Shown: positions 17,060-26,169, counted from the stretch's first letter. The stretch: DNA of 64,000 nt from Acidobacteriota bacterium (GCA_963169195.1 CAUJDN010000029.1:1-64000), one strand, 5' to 3'. A program made the numbers and translations. The notes: generated by a model not told the origin, from the letters alone.

Positions 17060-19701
17060 GGCTGCCTCCCGTTGGTCGTCACGGTCGTCGGCTGGGGGCG
17101 GCTGCGCCACTTGTCGTAGAGATCCGTGTGCACGCTCGCGGGCCCGACGTCCCTGCCCGCGATGAACACGCGCGGCACGGGCGTGCGTATCTCGAGCGGG
17201 TCACCCTGCCAGATGGCGAGGTTCGCCAGCTTGCCGGGCTCGAGCGTGCCGACGCGATCCGCCACGCCCAGGATCTCCGCGGCGTCCACGGTGATCGCGC
17301 GCAGCGCCTGCTCGCGGGACAGTCCCCATGCCACGGAGATGCCGGCCTCGTACGGAATCAGCCGCACGTTGGTGTAGCCACCGCTGCCGAACGCGAACCG
17401 CACGCCGGCCTTCGCCAGCTCGCCGGCGGCCCTGTAGGTGGCCGCGTGATGCGCGTCCTCGCGCGCGGGCAGCGTCAGCACCGAGCCCAGGACGACGGGC
17501 ACGTTCCGCTCCTTCAGGAGCGCCCCCGCCAGCGGCGCCTCGAGGCCACCGGTGATCACCACACGCACGCGGGCGCGGTCGCCGAAGGCCACCGCGTCGC
17601 GGATGTCGCTCTCCGCGTTGGCCTGCACGAAGAGCGGCTGCCGGCCCTCGACGACGGGCACCAGCGCCTCGAGATTCCAGTCGGTCCGGCGCTCGGAGGC
17701 CGGCACGCGCGCGTAGGCGCGGGCGCGGGCCAGCACGTCCTCCAGCGTCCTGAGACGACCATCCCGCTCGCGCTTCAGTTCCTCGTACTTCCGGGCGGGT
17801 CCCTGCTGTGGCCCGAAGCCACGCGAGGCGAGGGTTGGAAACTGGACGCTCACGCCGGCCACCGGCTTCAGCGTGGCCTCCTCCCACGTCCAGCCGTCCA
17901 GGTTCATCACCGCGACCTGACCGCCGACGAGCCCGCCGGCCGGGACGACGGCAACGGACGTGACGCCATTGACGCGCGCGACCGCGATGGCGTCGCTGTC
18001 GGCCTTGTACGCCACCTGCGCCTTCACCGCCGCATTGACCTCCAGCATCTCCCGCACATCGTCGAAGCCGCCGGCCCCCGGTTCGGCGATGCCGATGGTC
18101 GTGCGTGCGTCGATGAAGCCGGGGTACACCTCGCCGCCCCTGGCGTCGATGACCTGCGCGCCCTCGGGTGGCGGCACCGTGCCGGCCTCGATCCGCGCGA
18201 TGACGCCGCCCCGGATGAGGATGGCGCCCCGCTCGATGGCGGGCCCCGTCATGGTGTGGATGCGCGCGTTGACGATGGCGACCGACGGACCGGACGCGGG
18301 CACGGGCGCCAGCGCGGGCTGCGGCGGAGCGGGTATCGGCCCCCCCGGCGAGAGCTGCAGGGTGTCCGGCGTCCCGGCCGGCCGACGCTCCGCGGCGACC
18401 AGCCGCGTCTTCTCGCTCCGCTCCTCGGTCAGTCTCCGCTCGTCGGCCTCGCGGTCGTAGGCGACGCGCCCGTCGATGTAGACCTGGTCGACGATGGCGT
18501 ACGTGCTGAGCGGGTGCCTGTTCCAGATGACGACGTCGGCATCCTTCCCGGGCTCGAGCGATCCGACGCGGTTGTCGATGCGGAGTTGCCGCGCCGGATT
18601 GATGGTGACGAGCGAGAGCGCCTCGTCTTCGGTGAGCCCGCCCCAGTGGACGGTCTTGGCCGCCTCGGTGTTCAGGCGCCTCGCGTGCTCGGCGCTGTCG
18701 GAGTTGATCGAGACCAGCACGCCGCGCCGCACCATCAGCGCGGCGTTGTACGGCATCGAGTCCTCGGCTTCGATCTTGCCCACCCACCAGTCGGACCAGG
18801 TCGAGGCGCCGGCGCCGTGCGCGGCGATCTCGTCGGCGAACTTGTAGCCTTCCACCACGTGCTGGAGCGTGGCCACCTTGAAGCCGAACTCCTCGGCGAG
18901 GCGCAGGAGCATCAGGTGCTCGTCGGCCCGGTACCCGTGGGCGTGGACGAGCCGCCGGCCCTCGAGGATCTCGACCAGCGGATCGAGCTGCAGGTCGCGC
19001 CTCGGCGGCGCCAGCGAGGGGTTGGCCTTGCGCGCGGTCTCGTAGGCGTGCCACTGCTTTTGGTAGGCCTTCGCGCGCGTGAACGCGTCGCGGATGACGT
19101 ACTCGACGCCGGGTCGCGTCGCCGGATATCGTCGCGGCGTCGCCTGCGCGCCCGCGCCGGGTCGCTTCGGGTTCTCGCCGAGGGCGAACTTGATGCCCGG
19201 CATGGCCCCCTCGAGCAGCAGATCGCGCGGGCGGACGGCGCCCCACCGCAGCTTGATGACGGCGTTCCCGCCGCCGATGGGGTTGGCGCTGCCGTGCAGG
19301 ACGTTCGCCACCGTGAGACCGCCCGCGAGATCGCGGTAGATGTTCACGTCGGTGGGATCGAGGACGTCCAGGATGCCCGTCATCGAGCTGACCGTCGTGC
19401 CGCCCTCATTGATCGATGCGGCGGCGATGTGCGAGTGCGCGTCGATGAGCCCGGGCGTGACGAAGCGCCCGGCGGCGTCCACGATCTCCGCCCCTGGCGG
19501 AATGGTGGTCCCGGGCCCGCCGACCGCCGAGATGCGCCCGCCGCGCATCACCACGACCCCGTTCGGGATCGTGCCGCGGGTGACGGTGAACACCGTCGCG
19601 CCCCGAATGGTCACCACGGGGGCGTCCTGCGCCGCCTCCATCCCCGGCCGCGCCGCGAACACCAACAAAGACAACACCACGACCGCCATCGTGCGCGTCA
19701 T
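17056..19701 (-). CDS. Secreted double-domain amidohydrolase (active N half, degenerate C half)
   Basis: An 881-residue protein. The ATG at 19701 has GGGGAG seven bases upstream and gives a signal peptide (residues 1-24). The first half (about 28-450) is an imidazolonepropionase-like amidohydrolase with the metal motif PGLIDAHSH (His89, His91), later ligands in LVHAHGY and LQHVVEGYK, and an Asp in VSINSDSAEH. After a proline-rich linker (about 460-480) a second amidohydrolase unit starts (IVNARIHTMTGP), but its metal motif reads PGFIDARTT and lacks both histidines. The substrate is unknown; related secreted enzymes act on imides or peptides. It overlaps the following amidohydrolase gene, giving three amidohydrolase folds in a row. 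Confidence 0.85.
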   Translation of the reverse strand: MTRTMAVVVLSLLVFAARPGMEAAQDAPVVTIRGATVFTVTRGTIPNGVVVMRGGRISAVGGPGTTIPPGAEIVDAAGRFVTPGLIDAHSHIAAASINEGGTTVSSMTGILDVLDPTDVNIYRDLAGGLTVANVLHGSANPIGGGNAVIKLRWGAVRPRDLLLEGAMPGIKFALGENPKRPGAGAQATPRRYPATRPGVEYVIRDAFTRAKAYQKQWHAYETARKANPSLAPPRRDLQLDPLVEILEGRRLVHAHGYRADEHLMLLRLAEEFGFKVATLQHVVEGYKFADEIAAHGAGASTWSDWWVGKIEAEDSMPYNAALMVRRGVLVSINSDSAEHARRLNTEAAKTVHWGGLTEDEALSLVTINPARQLRIDNRVGSLEPGKDADVVIWNRHPLSTYAIVDQVYIDGRVAYDREADERRLTEERSEKTRLVAAERRPAGTPDTLQLSPGGPIPAPPQPALAPVPASGPSVAIVNARIHTMTGPAIERGAILIRGGVIARIEAGTVPPPEGAQVIDARGGEVYPGFIDARTTIGIAEPGAGGFDDVREMLEVNAAVKAQVAYKADSDAIAVARVNGVTSVAVVPAGGLVGGQVAVMNLDGWTWEEATLKPVAGVSVQFPTLASRGFGPQQGPARKYEELKRERDGRLRTLEDVLARARAYARVPASERRTDWNLEALVPVVEGRQPLFVQANAESDIRDAVAFGDRARVRVVITGGLEAPLAGALLKERNVPVVLGSVLTLPAREDAHHAATYRAAGELAKAGVRFAFGSGGYTNVRLIPYEAGISVAWGLSREQALRAITVDAAEILGVADRVGTLEPGKLANLAIWQGDPLEIRTPVPRVFIAGRDVGPASVHTDLYDKWRSRPQPTTVTTNGRQP

Positions 19702-19732
19702 AATCGTGCTCCCCAAGACCCCAAGACTCCTG

Positions 19733-21739
19733 TCACTTGCTCGTCGCCGTCTCGCCCCAGATGTGCTTGCCGAAGAACTCCCAGTTCTGCTCCATGGCCG
19801 CGCGGTTGGCCTTGGGCTTCGTCAGCCCGTGGCCGAAGCCCTTGAAGAGCGCCAGGCGGACCGGCACGTTCTGGTCCCGCAGGCCCTGGTACAGCTGGAA
19901 CGCGTTCGGCACCGGCACCCGTGCGTCCTGGTCGCCGTGCTGGATGAGCGTCGGCGTCTTCGCCTGCTTGATGTAGGTCATGGGCGACGTGTCGGCGTAG
20001 ATCTTCGGGTCGTCCCAGGGCGTGGCTTTCAGGTACTGCCGCGTGAACGGGTGGATGTCGGTGTTCGCGTAGTAGGTCATCCAGTCCGAGATGCCGGCGC
20101 CCACCGAGATGGCCTTGAAGCGATCCGCGTGGCGCGTGGTGAGGAATGCCGAGATGTAGCCGCCCTGGCTCCACCCCATGCTGCCCACGCGCGAGCCGTC
20201 CACCAGGCCCTGCGCCACCAGGTGGTCGATGCCGGAGAGCACGTCCCACGCGTCGCCAATCCCCAGGTTGCGCACGTTGAGCGACCGGAACGTCTCGCCG
20301 TAGCCGGCGCTGCCGCGGTAGTTCGGCTCGAGCACCAGCGCGCCCCGGGTGAGGAACGCGTCAATCGGGTAGGCGCTGGCGCTCGCGTACGGCTGCGGTC
20401 GCGACACGCCCGTCGGCCCCCCGTGGATGACCACCAGCAGGGGATAACGCCGCCCGGCCTGGAAATCCGACGGCTTGTGCAGCACGCCCTCGATCTCGGC
20501 GCCGTCCTGGCTCTTCCAGCGGATGACCTCGCGCGCGTGTGCCGGGAAGGCCGCGAGTTGCGCCTGCATGTCGCTCACCCGTCGGGCCCCGGCGAGCGCG
20601 CTCACCGCGCCCACGTGCACGTCCGGGAAGGCCGAGGGGCCGGAGGCGACGAAGGCCACGCGCGTGCCGTCCCTGGACGGCGAGAACTGCATGGCGATCC
20701 AGGTGTCGCCGGCCTGGTGCTTCCGGATGTTGCGTGAGGCCGGATCCAGCGTGAAGAGGGCGGTATAGGTGCGCTGGGAGGCGGAGAAGTGTATGCCCGC
20801 AGGCGTCCACGCGATGAGCGACGGGTCCTCGTCGAACGCGTCGGTGAGGCTCTCCACCTTCGCCTGTCCAGGCGTCACCACGGCGATCACGCTGTTCTGG
20901 AAGTAGAAGAACGGCTTCGCCATGGACGACTGGAAGGCCAGGCGGCTGCCGTCCGGCGACCAGCGCGGGTTGGCGTCGGGCCCGGCCTGGGCGACCACCG
21001 CCGTGCGCGTGCCGGACGCGACGTCCACGACCGAGATGTCGGCGGAGCCGCCGTCGGATGGGTCGCTCGTGACACGGTGATCGAACGCGAGTCGCGCGCC
21101 GTCCGGCGACCAGTCGAACGCTCCCACGACGAACGCGCCCGAGGTGAGCGCGCGCGCCTTCTTCGACGCAAGGTCCAACACGTGCAGGTGCGTGTACCGT
21201 TGATCCTCGTCCTCGAGCTCCACTTCGGCCCAGCGCTTTTCGCGCGCCTTCATCGCGTCGGTGACGGGATCCTGCGCCGTGAAGGCAATCGACTTGCCGT
21301 CGGGCGACCACGCGAAGCTGTTCACGCCCTCCTCCAGCGTCGTCAGCTTCTCGGCCTCGCCGCCCCGGATGTCGATGCGGTAGATCTGGCGCCTGCCGTC
21401 GCGGTCCGAGATGAACGCGAGCGTGTGGTTGTCCGGCGCCCATGCCGGCTGCTGGCTCGACTTCGGCGCGTTGGTCAACTGGCGCGGCTCGCCCGCGGCC
21501 GCCTCCGCCAGCCAGATCTCGGTCTCGTACGCGTTCTGGTCCCAGTTGGCCTCGCGGACGGTGTAGGCCACCAGCCGCCCGTCGGGTGACAGGGCGGGCG
21601 AGCCCACCCGCTTCAGGCCGATCACGTCGTCGATGGACGGTGAGGGCTGCGGGGCCTGGGCGCGCGGCCCGGCGCCCCACACGACCCCGAAGACGAGCAT
21701 GCCGGCGAAGGCGAGAGCGGGCTGGACGGGACGCTTCAT
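19733..21739 (-). CDS. Secreted S9 prolyl oligopeptidase / acylaminoacyl-peptidase
   Basis: A 668-residue serine peptidase. The ATG at 21739 follows GAGG; residues 1-29 are a signal peptide. Residues ~35-400 form a beta-propeller of TolB-like WD40/PD40 blades (VGSPALSPDGRLVAYTV, NSFAWSPDGKSIAFTA). The C-terminal alpha/beta hydrolase carries the triad: Ser524 in GWSQGG, Asp in HGDQDARVP and His in GFGHGL. It likely removes residues from short peptides in the periplasm. It lies 31 bases downstream of... no gene on its strand and 31 bases before the amidohydrolase start, so the three minus-strand genes may form one unit for degrading peptide-like compounds. Confidence 0.9.
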   Translation of the reverse strand: MKRPVQPALAFAGMLVFGVVWGAGPRAQAPQPSPSIDDVIGLKRVGSPALSPDGRLVAYTVREANWDQNAYETEIWLAEAAAGEPRQLTNAPKSSQQPAWAPDNHTLAFISDRDGRRQIYRIDIRGGEAEKLTTLEEGVNSFAWSPDGKSIAFTAQDPVTDAMKAREKRWAEVELEDEDQRYTHLHVLDLASKKARALTSGAFVVGAFDWSPDGARLAFDHRVTSDPSDGGSADISVVDVASGTRTAVVAQAGPDANPRWSPDGSRLAFQSSMAKPFFYFQNSVIAVVTPGQAKVESLTDAFDEDPSLIAWTPAGIHFSASQRTYTALFTLDPASRNIRKHQAGDTWIAMQFSPSRDGTRVAFVASGPSAFPDVHVGAVSALAGARRVSDMQAQLAAFPAHAREVIRWKSQDGAEIEGVLHKPSDFQAGRRYPLLVVIHGGPTGVSRPQPYASASAYPIDAFLTRGALVLEPNYRGSAGYGETFRSLNVRNLGIGDAWDVLSGIDHLVAQGLVDGSRVGSMGWSQGGYISAFLTTRHADRFKAISVGAGISDWMTYYANTDIHPFTRQYLKATPWDDPKIYADTSPMTYIKQAKTPTLIQHGDQDARVPVPNAFQLYQGLRDQNVPVRLALFKGFGHGLTKPKANRAAMEQNWEFFGKHIWGETATSK

Positions 21740-21939
21740 CACGACACCTCGGTGCGGGATTGTACGTCGTCAGCGGCGGCCGTGGATCTCACGAGCTGCG
21801 GCTTCGCGGAGCGGCTGCGCGTCGGTCCCGGCGACTGGCGCCCCGGCTTGACAGCAGGCCCGGCCCGGCGGGAGAGTGCTGAAGAGGTGGTTCCCGGCAT
21901 GTCCGCAGCCTGGTGACACCGAATCGAGGAGCCGAGACG

Positions 21940-22296
21940 ATGCGCAACCGGATTGCGTGGGCGTGTGCCACGGTCCTGGCCGTGGCGATGGCCGTGCCGG
22001 CGCTTGCCGCCGACGTGACGATCACGGGGGAAGTGGTGGACATCGCCTGCGCGACCAGCAAGGGCGAAGGTGGCCGGGGCGACGGCCACGCCGCGTGCGC
22101 CCTGTCGTGCGCGAAGCGCGGCCAGCCCGTGGGCGTCCTCACCGACGACGCGATCTACGAAGTCACCGGCGACTTCGCGGCCAACAACAACGCGAAGCTG
22201 CTGGACTTCATCGCCAAGGTGGTCACGGTCACCGGCGAGATCACCGAGCAGGACGGGAAGACGCTGCTGAATATCAGGACGATCAGGGCGAACTGA
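21940..22296 (+). CDS. Small secreted cysteine-containing protein of unknown function
   Basis: A 118-residue protein with a signal peptide (residues 1-23, ending ALAA). The mature part has a conserved-looking pattern VVDIACATSKG...HAACALSCAKRGQPVGVLTDD, followed by a small beta domain ending VTVTGEITEQDGKTLLNI. Three of its cysteines are spaced like a metal- or disulfide-forming site. Small secreted proteins with this pattern recur in many environmental bacteria without a known role. The ATG at 21940 follows GAGGAG. It is transcribed divergently from the S9 peptidase. Confidence 0.7.
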   Translation: MRNRIAWACATVLAVAMAVPALAADVTITGEVVDIACATSKGEGGRGDGHAACALSCAKRGQPVGVLTDDAIYEVTGDFAANNNAKLLDFIAKVVTVTGEITEQDGKTLLNIRTIRAN

Positions 22297-22369
22297 TCGC
22301 GTCGGGAGTCGGGACGCGAGATCCCGAGCCCGGCGGGTGCCCCCGGCCTCAGGGTAGAATCCGGTCGTC

Positions 22370-24160
22370 ATGGTGCCACCCGGCACGCGCCTGGGGCCAT
22401 ACGAGATCCTCGCCAGCCTGGGCGAGGGCGGCATGGGCGAGGTGTATCACGCCCGCGATACGCGCCTGGCCCGGGCGGTCGCCATCAAGGTACTGCCCGC
22501 CGACTTCTCGCAGGATGCCGACCGGCGCGCCCGGTTCGAGCGCGAGGCACGCGCGGTGGCGGCGCTGTCGCACCCGCACATCTGCCGGCTGTTCGACGTG
22601 GGCCGGGACCACGGTGTCGACTACCTCGTGATGGAGCTCATCGAGGGCGAGTCGCTGGCCGACCGGCTGGGCCGGGGACCGCTGTCGCTGGTCGAGCTCA
22701 TCACCCTCGGCACGCAGATCGCCGAGGCGCTCGACTGCGCCCACCGCGCAGGCGTCGTCCACCGCGACGTGAAGCCCGCCAACATCATGGTGTCCGGCGC
22801 CGGGGCCACGCTCATGGACTTCGGCCTCGCGCGTACCGAGGTGCCCGTCGCGGTGAGGTACCACGACGGTCAGACGATGGCGCCGCGCACGTCGGCACCT
22901 GTGACGGCCCACGGCACCATCGTCGGCACGATTCACTACATGTCGCCCGAGCAGCTCGACGGCCGCCAGGCCGACGCCCGCAGCGACGTCTGGGCACTGG
23001 GGTGCGTCCTCTACGAGATGGCCACCGGCCGGCGGGCCTTCGACGGCTCGGCGCCGGCCACGATCATCGCGGCGATCCTGCGGGAGGATCCGCGCCCGAT
23101 CTCCGAAACCGCGTCCGTCATGCCGTCCGCCCTGGATCACGTCGTGCGCACGTGCCTGGCCCGGGACCCGGAGCAGCGCTGGCAGCGGGCCAGGGACGTG
23201 GCGCTGGCCCTCCGGGGGATTACGGCGGAGGACCGTGGCGCCGCGGCCGCCCAGGCGGACACCCTGGTCGAACGGTCGTTCGTGCTGACGGCCCGGCACG
23301 TGCGCCAGCTGTCGGAGCGGAACCCTCGGCTGGTGGGCTACACGCTGAACTACCTGGACAACGGCGCCACATCCGACATCCTGGTCGTCTTCCTTCACGG
23401 CATTGGCGCGGACGCGAGCCGCTTCGAGCCCGTGCTGCGGGCCCTGCCGCAGCGGGCCGTGGCCGTCACCCTCGTCGGATTCGGGCGGCGCGAGCGGAAC
23501 CGCCCGACGCTGGCGTTCGACGACCACTCGCGCGTGCTGCGCGTGCTGCTGCGGCACATCGCGGACGAGTGCCGGCCGACGCACATCGTGCTCGTCGGCC
23601 ACTCGGCAGGGGCCGACCACCTGCTCCGCATGCTCCACGACGAGCCCGGCGCCGGCGTGGATGTGGCCGGCCTGGTGGCGCTCGGGCCCAACGTCAGCCT
23701 CGACACGTGCTTCGCCAGCCGGTTGTACGCCAGGATCGACGCGGGCGACCCGGCGGGCACGCTCGCCATCCTCAAGTCGCTCGCCCAGGGCATCGAGTCC
23801 CTCGAGACGTGGCTGGTCGTCCAGAACTACTTCTCGCAGATGTTCCTCGCCATGGGGTCGGAACTCGAACCGCTCCGCCGCTACGCGGCCGATCTGGTCG
23901 ATCCGTTCCTGCGGCCGGGCGACCCCCTGGCGGAGTGGTACCTGTCCGCGCGGAAGCGCGTCCCGCACGTGCGCCTGGTCTTCTCGAACGAAGAGACCGC
24001 GGCGGCCGAGGCCCTCCTCGCCCGGCACCTCGAGAGCAACGCTTTCGGCGACGACTTCACGGAGGACTCGTTCGTGGTCGAACGCGTCCATCATCTCTCC
24101 CTGTTGGAGCCTGACCTGATCCTGCGGCACGTCAGGGAGGTCATCGCGTCGCTCGGGTAG
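22370..24160 (+). CDS. Ser/Thr protein kinase fused to an alpha/beta hydrolase
   Basis: A 596-residue cytoplasmic protein. Residues ~10-285 are a complete Hanks-type kinase: P-loop GEGGMGEV (18-25), K40 in VAIKVLP, catalytic HRDVKPAN (D133), MDFGLAR, and GTIHYMSPEQLDGRQADARSDVWALG. Instead of the usual membrane helix and sensor domain, residues ~320-596 form an alpha/beta hydrolase with a nucleophile elbow GHSAG (Ser412), oxyanion region FLHGIGAD and a late His in VERVHHLSL. No membrane segment is present. The hydrolase could sense a small molecule or act as an esterase whose activity the kinase controls; both are inference. No partner gene is visible beside it. Confidence 0.85.
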   Translation: MVPPGTRLGPYEILASLGEGGMGEVYHARDTRLARAVAIKVLPADFSQDADRRARFEREARAVAALSHPHICRLFDVGRDHGVDYLVMELIEGESLADRLGRGPLSLVELITLGTQIAEALDCAHRAGVVHRDVKPANIMVSGAGATLMDFGLARTEVPVAVRYHDGQTMAPRTSAPVTAHGTIVGTIHYMSPEQLDGRQADARSDVWALGCVLYEMATGRRAFDGSAPATIIAAILREDPRPISETASVMPSALDHVVRTCLARDPEQRWQRARDVALALRGITAEDRGAAAAQADTLVERSFVLTARHVRQLSERNPRLVGYTLNYLDNGATSDILVVFLHGIGADASRFEPVLRALPQRAVAVTLVGFGRRERNRPTLAFDDHSRVLRVLLRHIADECRPTHIVLVGHSAGADHLLRMLHDEPGAGVDVAGLVALGPNVSLDTCFASRLYARIDAGDPAGTLAILKSLAQGIESLETWLVVQNYFSQMFLAMGSELEPLRRYAADLVDPFLRPGDPLAEWYLSARKRVPHVRLVFSNEETAAAEALLARHLESNAFGDDFTEDSFVVERVHHLSLLEPDLILRHVREVIASLG

Positions 24161-24232
24161 GGCCAGTCGCTTGACATCGCGGCCCGCGGGGTGTATTCAC
24201 GACCACGTCACCCGTCTGGACTGGAGGTCCGC

Positions 24233-25015
24233 ATGTCCATCGTGTGCCCCGTGGGTTTCGACGTCGCCACCCTTCGGACGGAAGTGCAGACGATGTACGC
24301 ACGGGTGGCGGAGACACCTCGAGGCGAGTTCCACTTCCACCGCGGGCCCGAGTACGCCGCACGGCAGCTCGGGTACGATCCGGCCGAACTCGCGGCGCTG
24401 CCCGCGGAGGTCAGCGCCTCCTTTGCCGGCGTGGCCAACCCGCACGCGATCGGCCGTGTCCCCGAGGGAGCGGTCGTGGTCGACGTGGGTTGCGGGGCGG
24501 GCATGGACCTCCTGGTGGCCGCGCGCCGCGTCGGCCCTCTCGGCCGGGCCATCGGCGTCGACATGACCGAAGCCATGCGGCAGCGCGCGAGAACGGGCGC
24601 CCGGGCGGCCGGCCTCGCCAACGTCGAGGTCCGCGAAGGCGACGCCACGCGCCTCCCGATCGAGGATCACACCGTCGACGTCGTCATCTCGAACGGCGTC
24701 CTGAACCTGGTCCCCGACAAGAGCCGGGCCGTGGCCGAGATCGCACGCGTGCTGAAGCCCGGCGGCCGCGTGCAGATCGGCGACATCATCATCGGCGAAG
24801 TCCTGCCGGACGACGCGCTTCGGGACATCGATCTCTGGACCGGTTGAATCGCCGGCGCTCTGCTGGAAGCAGAGATGATCGACGTGTTCGAGCAGGCGGG
24901 GTTCCTGCAGCCGCGCATCGTCGCGCGGTTCGACTGCTTCGAGGGGACGACCAAGGAGCGCACGGCGCGCCGCTACGGCGTGGTCGGGGTGAACGTCCTG
25001 GCGGAGCGGCCGTAA
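24233..25015 (+). CDS. ArsM-like SAM methyltransferase, candidate selenoprotein (in-frame TGA at residue 205)
   Basis: Read through the TGA at 24845-24847 this is a 260-residue SAM-dependent methyltransferase. The ATG at 24233 has GGAGG five bases upstream. SAM motif I is VVDVGCGAGMD (82-91), followed by GVDMTEAM and SNGVLNLVPDK. The TGA falls where arsenite-methyltransferase-like proteins have a conserved cysteine (LWTG-TGA-IAGALLEAEM). The frame then continues with family-like sequence (RFDCFEGTTKERTARRYGV, Cys235) to TAA at 25015. A perfect six-pair hairpin starts 11 bases after the TGA, as expected for a bacterial SECIS. Sec205 would sit at the likely arsenic/metalloid-binding position. 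The alternative is a nonsense mutation giving a truncated 204-residue product. Confidence 0.8.
24848..24877 (+). promoter_or_regulatory. SECIS-like hairpin after the in-frame TGA
   Basis: CTCTGC (24858-24863) pairs perfectly with GCAGAG (24869-24874) around a five-base loop TGGAA. The loop starts 16 bases after the TGA and has G as its second base. Bacterial SECIS elements that recruit SelB have a short upper stem, an apical loop with G in the first two positions, and a 16-37 base distance, so all criteria are met. Lower-stem pairing is weak. Confidence 0.7.
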
Positions 25016-25030
25016 GAGGCCGCGGACGGG

Positions 25031-25118
25031 GAGAACCTGAGAACCTCAGAACCTCAGAACCTCAGAACCCCAGAACCTCAGAACCCCAGAACCTCAGAAC
25101 CCCAGAACCAGAGAAACC
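25031..25118 (+). repeat. GAACCTCA / GAACCCCA octamer tract 3' of the methyltransferase gene
   Basis: About ten eight-base units, GAACCTCA alternating with GAACCCCA, start 15 bases after the TAA stop. The same unit, in sense orientation to its gene, follows the minus-strand gene at 41513-42541. The tract ends just before a strong terminator hairpin. Confidence 0.9.
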
Positions 25119-25121
25119 GAC

Positions 25122-25158
25122 ACGGGCTCGCGCAAGAAACCCGCGCGAGCCCGTTCTT
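25122..25158 (+). terminator. Rho-independent terminator of the methyltransferase transcript
   Basis: ACGGGCTCGCGC (25122-25133) pairs without mismatch with GCGCGAGCCCGT (25143-25154) around a nine-base loop, and TTCTT follows. It lies after the octamer tract and before the TonB gene. Confidence 0.85.
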
Positions 25159-25247
25159 CATGTACGGGTGTCTAACCCACTCGAGAGCGCGAGATCGGCC
25201 GATCGCCGCGTCGCATGAACTGTCCTCTCTCTCGAAAGGAGACCGGC

Positions 25248-25952
25248 ATGCCTCGCGATCTGTTCGGCGATATCGAACGCCCCACCGCGCGCGTCGGGAC
25301 GCGGAGCCGCTACACGGTTCCGCTTTCCCTGGCGGCGCACGCGGTGGCCATCCTGGCCATCGTTGGCGCCACGGTCCTCGGCCCCGTTGTCCTTCCCGGC
25401 CTTGCCAGCTCCGACATCGTGTACACGACCATCACGTTGCCGCCGGCGCCACCGCCGCCGGCCCCACCGGCACCGCGGGATTCCGCGGCTCCGCCCCCGA
25501 ACCCGAACGCCGCGCCGACGGCGGCGCCCGAGGGGATTGCGCCCGAGCCTGTCCGGCCCGCGGACGCCTGGCCTTCAGATGAGCCCGTTACCGGGATCGT
25601 GCCCGGCGCGAGCACCATCGACACGGTGATGGGCGAGCCGCCGCCGCCTCCGCCGGTGCCCCAGGTCCCGGTGCCGGTGGGGGGGAACATCCGGCCGCCG
25701 ACGAAGGTGCGGGACGTTCCACCGGTCTACCCCGCCATCGCGCAGGCGGCGCGCGTGCAGGGCATCGTGATCCTCGAGGCGACGATCGGCGTGGACGGCG
25801 TCGTGCAGTCCGCCCGGGTCCTGCGCTCCATCCCGCTGCTGGACGACGCGGCGCTGGCCGCCGTGCGCCAGTGGCGCTACACGCCGACGCTGCTGAACGG
25901 TACGCCCGTGCCCGTCGTGATGACCGTGACCGTGAACTTCCAGCTGCGGTAG
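25248..25952 (+). CDS. TonB-like energy transducer
   Basis: A 234-residue protein with TonB architecture: a short cytoplasmic N-terminus, one membrane helix (about residues 28-50, AAHAVAILAIVGATVLG), a long proline-rich periplasmic spacer (about 65-160), and a C-terminal TonB domain (RDVPPVYPAIAQAARVQGIVI through AALAAVRQWRYTPT, ending VNFQLR). It would pass energy from an ExbBD motor to outer-membrane receptors. No exbB, exbD or receptor gene is nearby, so it may serve receptors elsewhere. The ATG at 25248 follows AAAGGAG and is preferred to the in-frame ATG at 25215. A TTCGAAGCACGG repeat tract starts right after the stop. Confidence 0.88.
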   Translation: MPRDLFGDIERPTARVGTRSRYTVPLSLAAHAVAILAIVGATVLGPVVLPGLASSDIVYTTITLPPAPPPPAPPAPRDSAAPPPNPNAAPTAAPEGIAPEPVRPADAWPSDEPVTGIVPGASTIDTVMGEPPPPPPVPQVPVPVGGNIRPPTKVRDVPPVYPAIAQAARVQGIVILEATIGVDGVVQSARVLRSIPLLDDAALAAVRQWRYTPTLLNGTPVPVVMTVTVNFQLR

Positions 25953-25956
25953 GAGG

Positions 25957-26030
25957 GAACACGGGGGTTCGAAGCACGACGGGTTCGAAGCACGGAGGGG
26001 TTCGAAGCACGGGGGGCGAAGCACGGCGGG
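25957..26030 (+). repeat. GGTTCGAAGCACGG tandem tract 3' of the TonB gene
   Basis: Four to five imperfect units of about 15-17 bases with the core GGTTCGAAGCACGG begin directly after the TonB stop. The core holds the palindrome TTCGAA. The same unit in the opposite direction follows metK at 26170-26304. Confidence 0.85.
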
Positions 26031-26169
26031 TCCAACGCAAGGGACGCTCAGAGGGCGGGACGTTCAGTTGGGGACCGTCGCTCCATCCGCTTCGATCCGA
26101 TGCCGACATCGGCACTCCGTCCATGACCTTGTTGTACCGCACGAGCGTGCCCGGGGCCAACCCCGTCAC

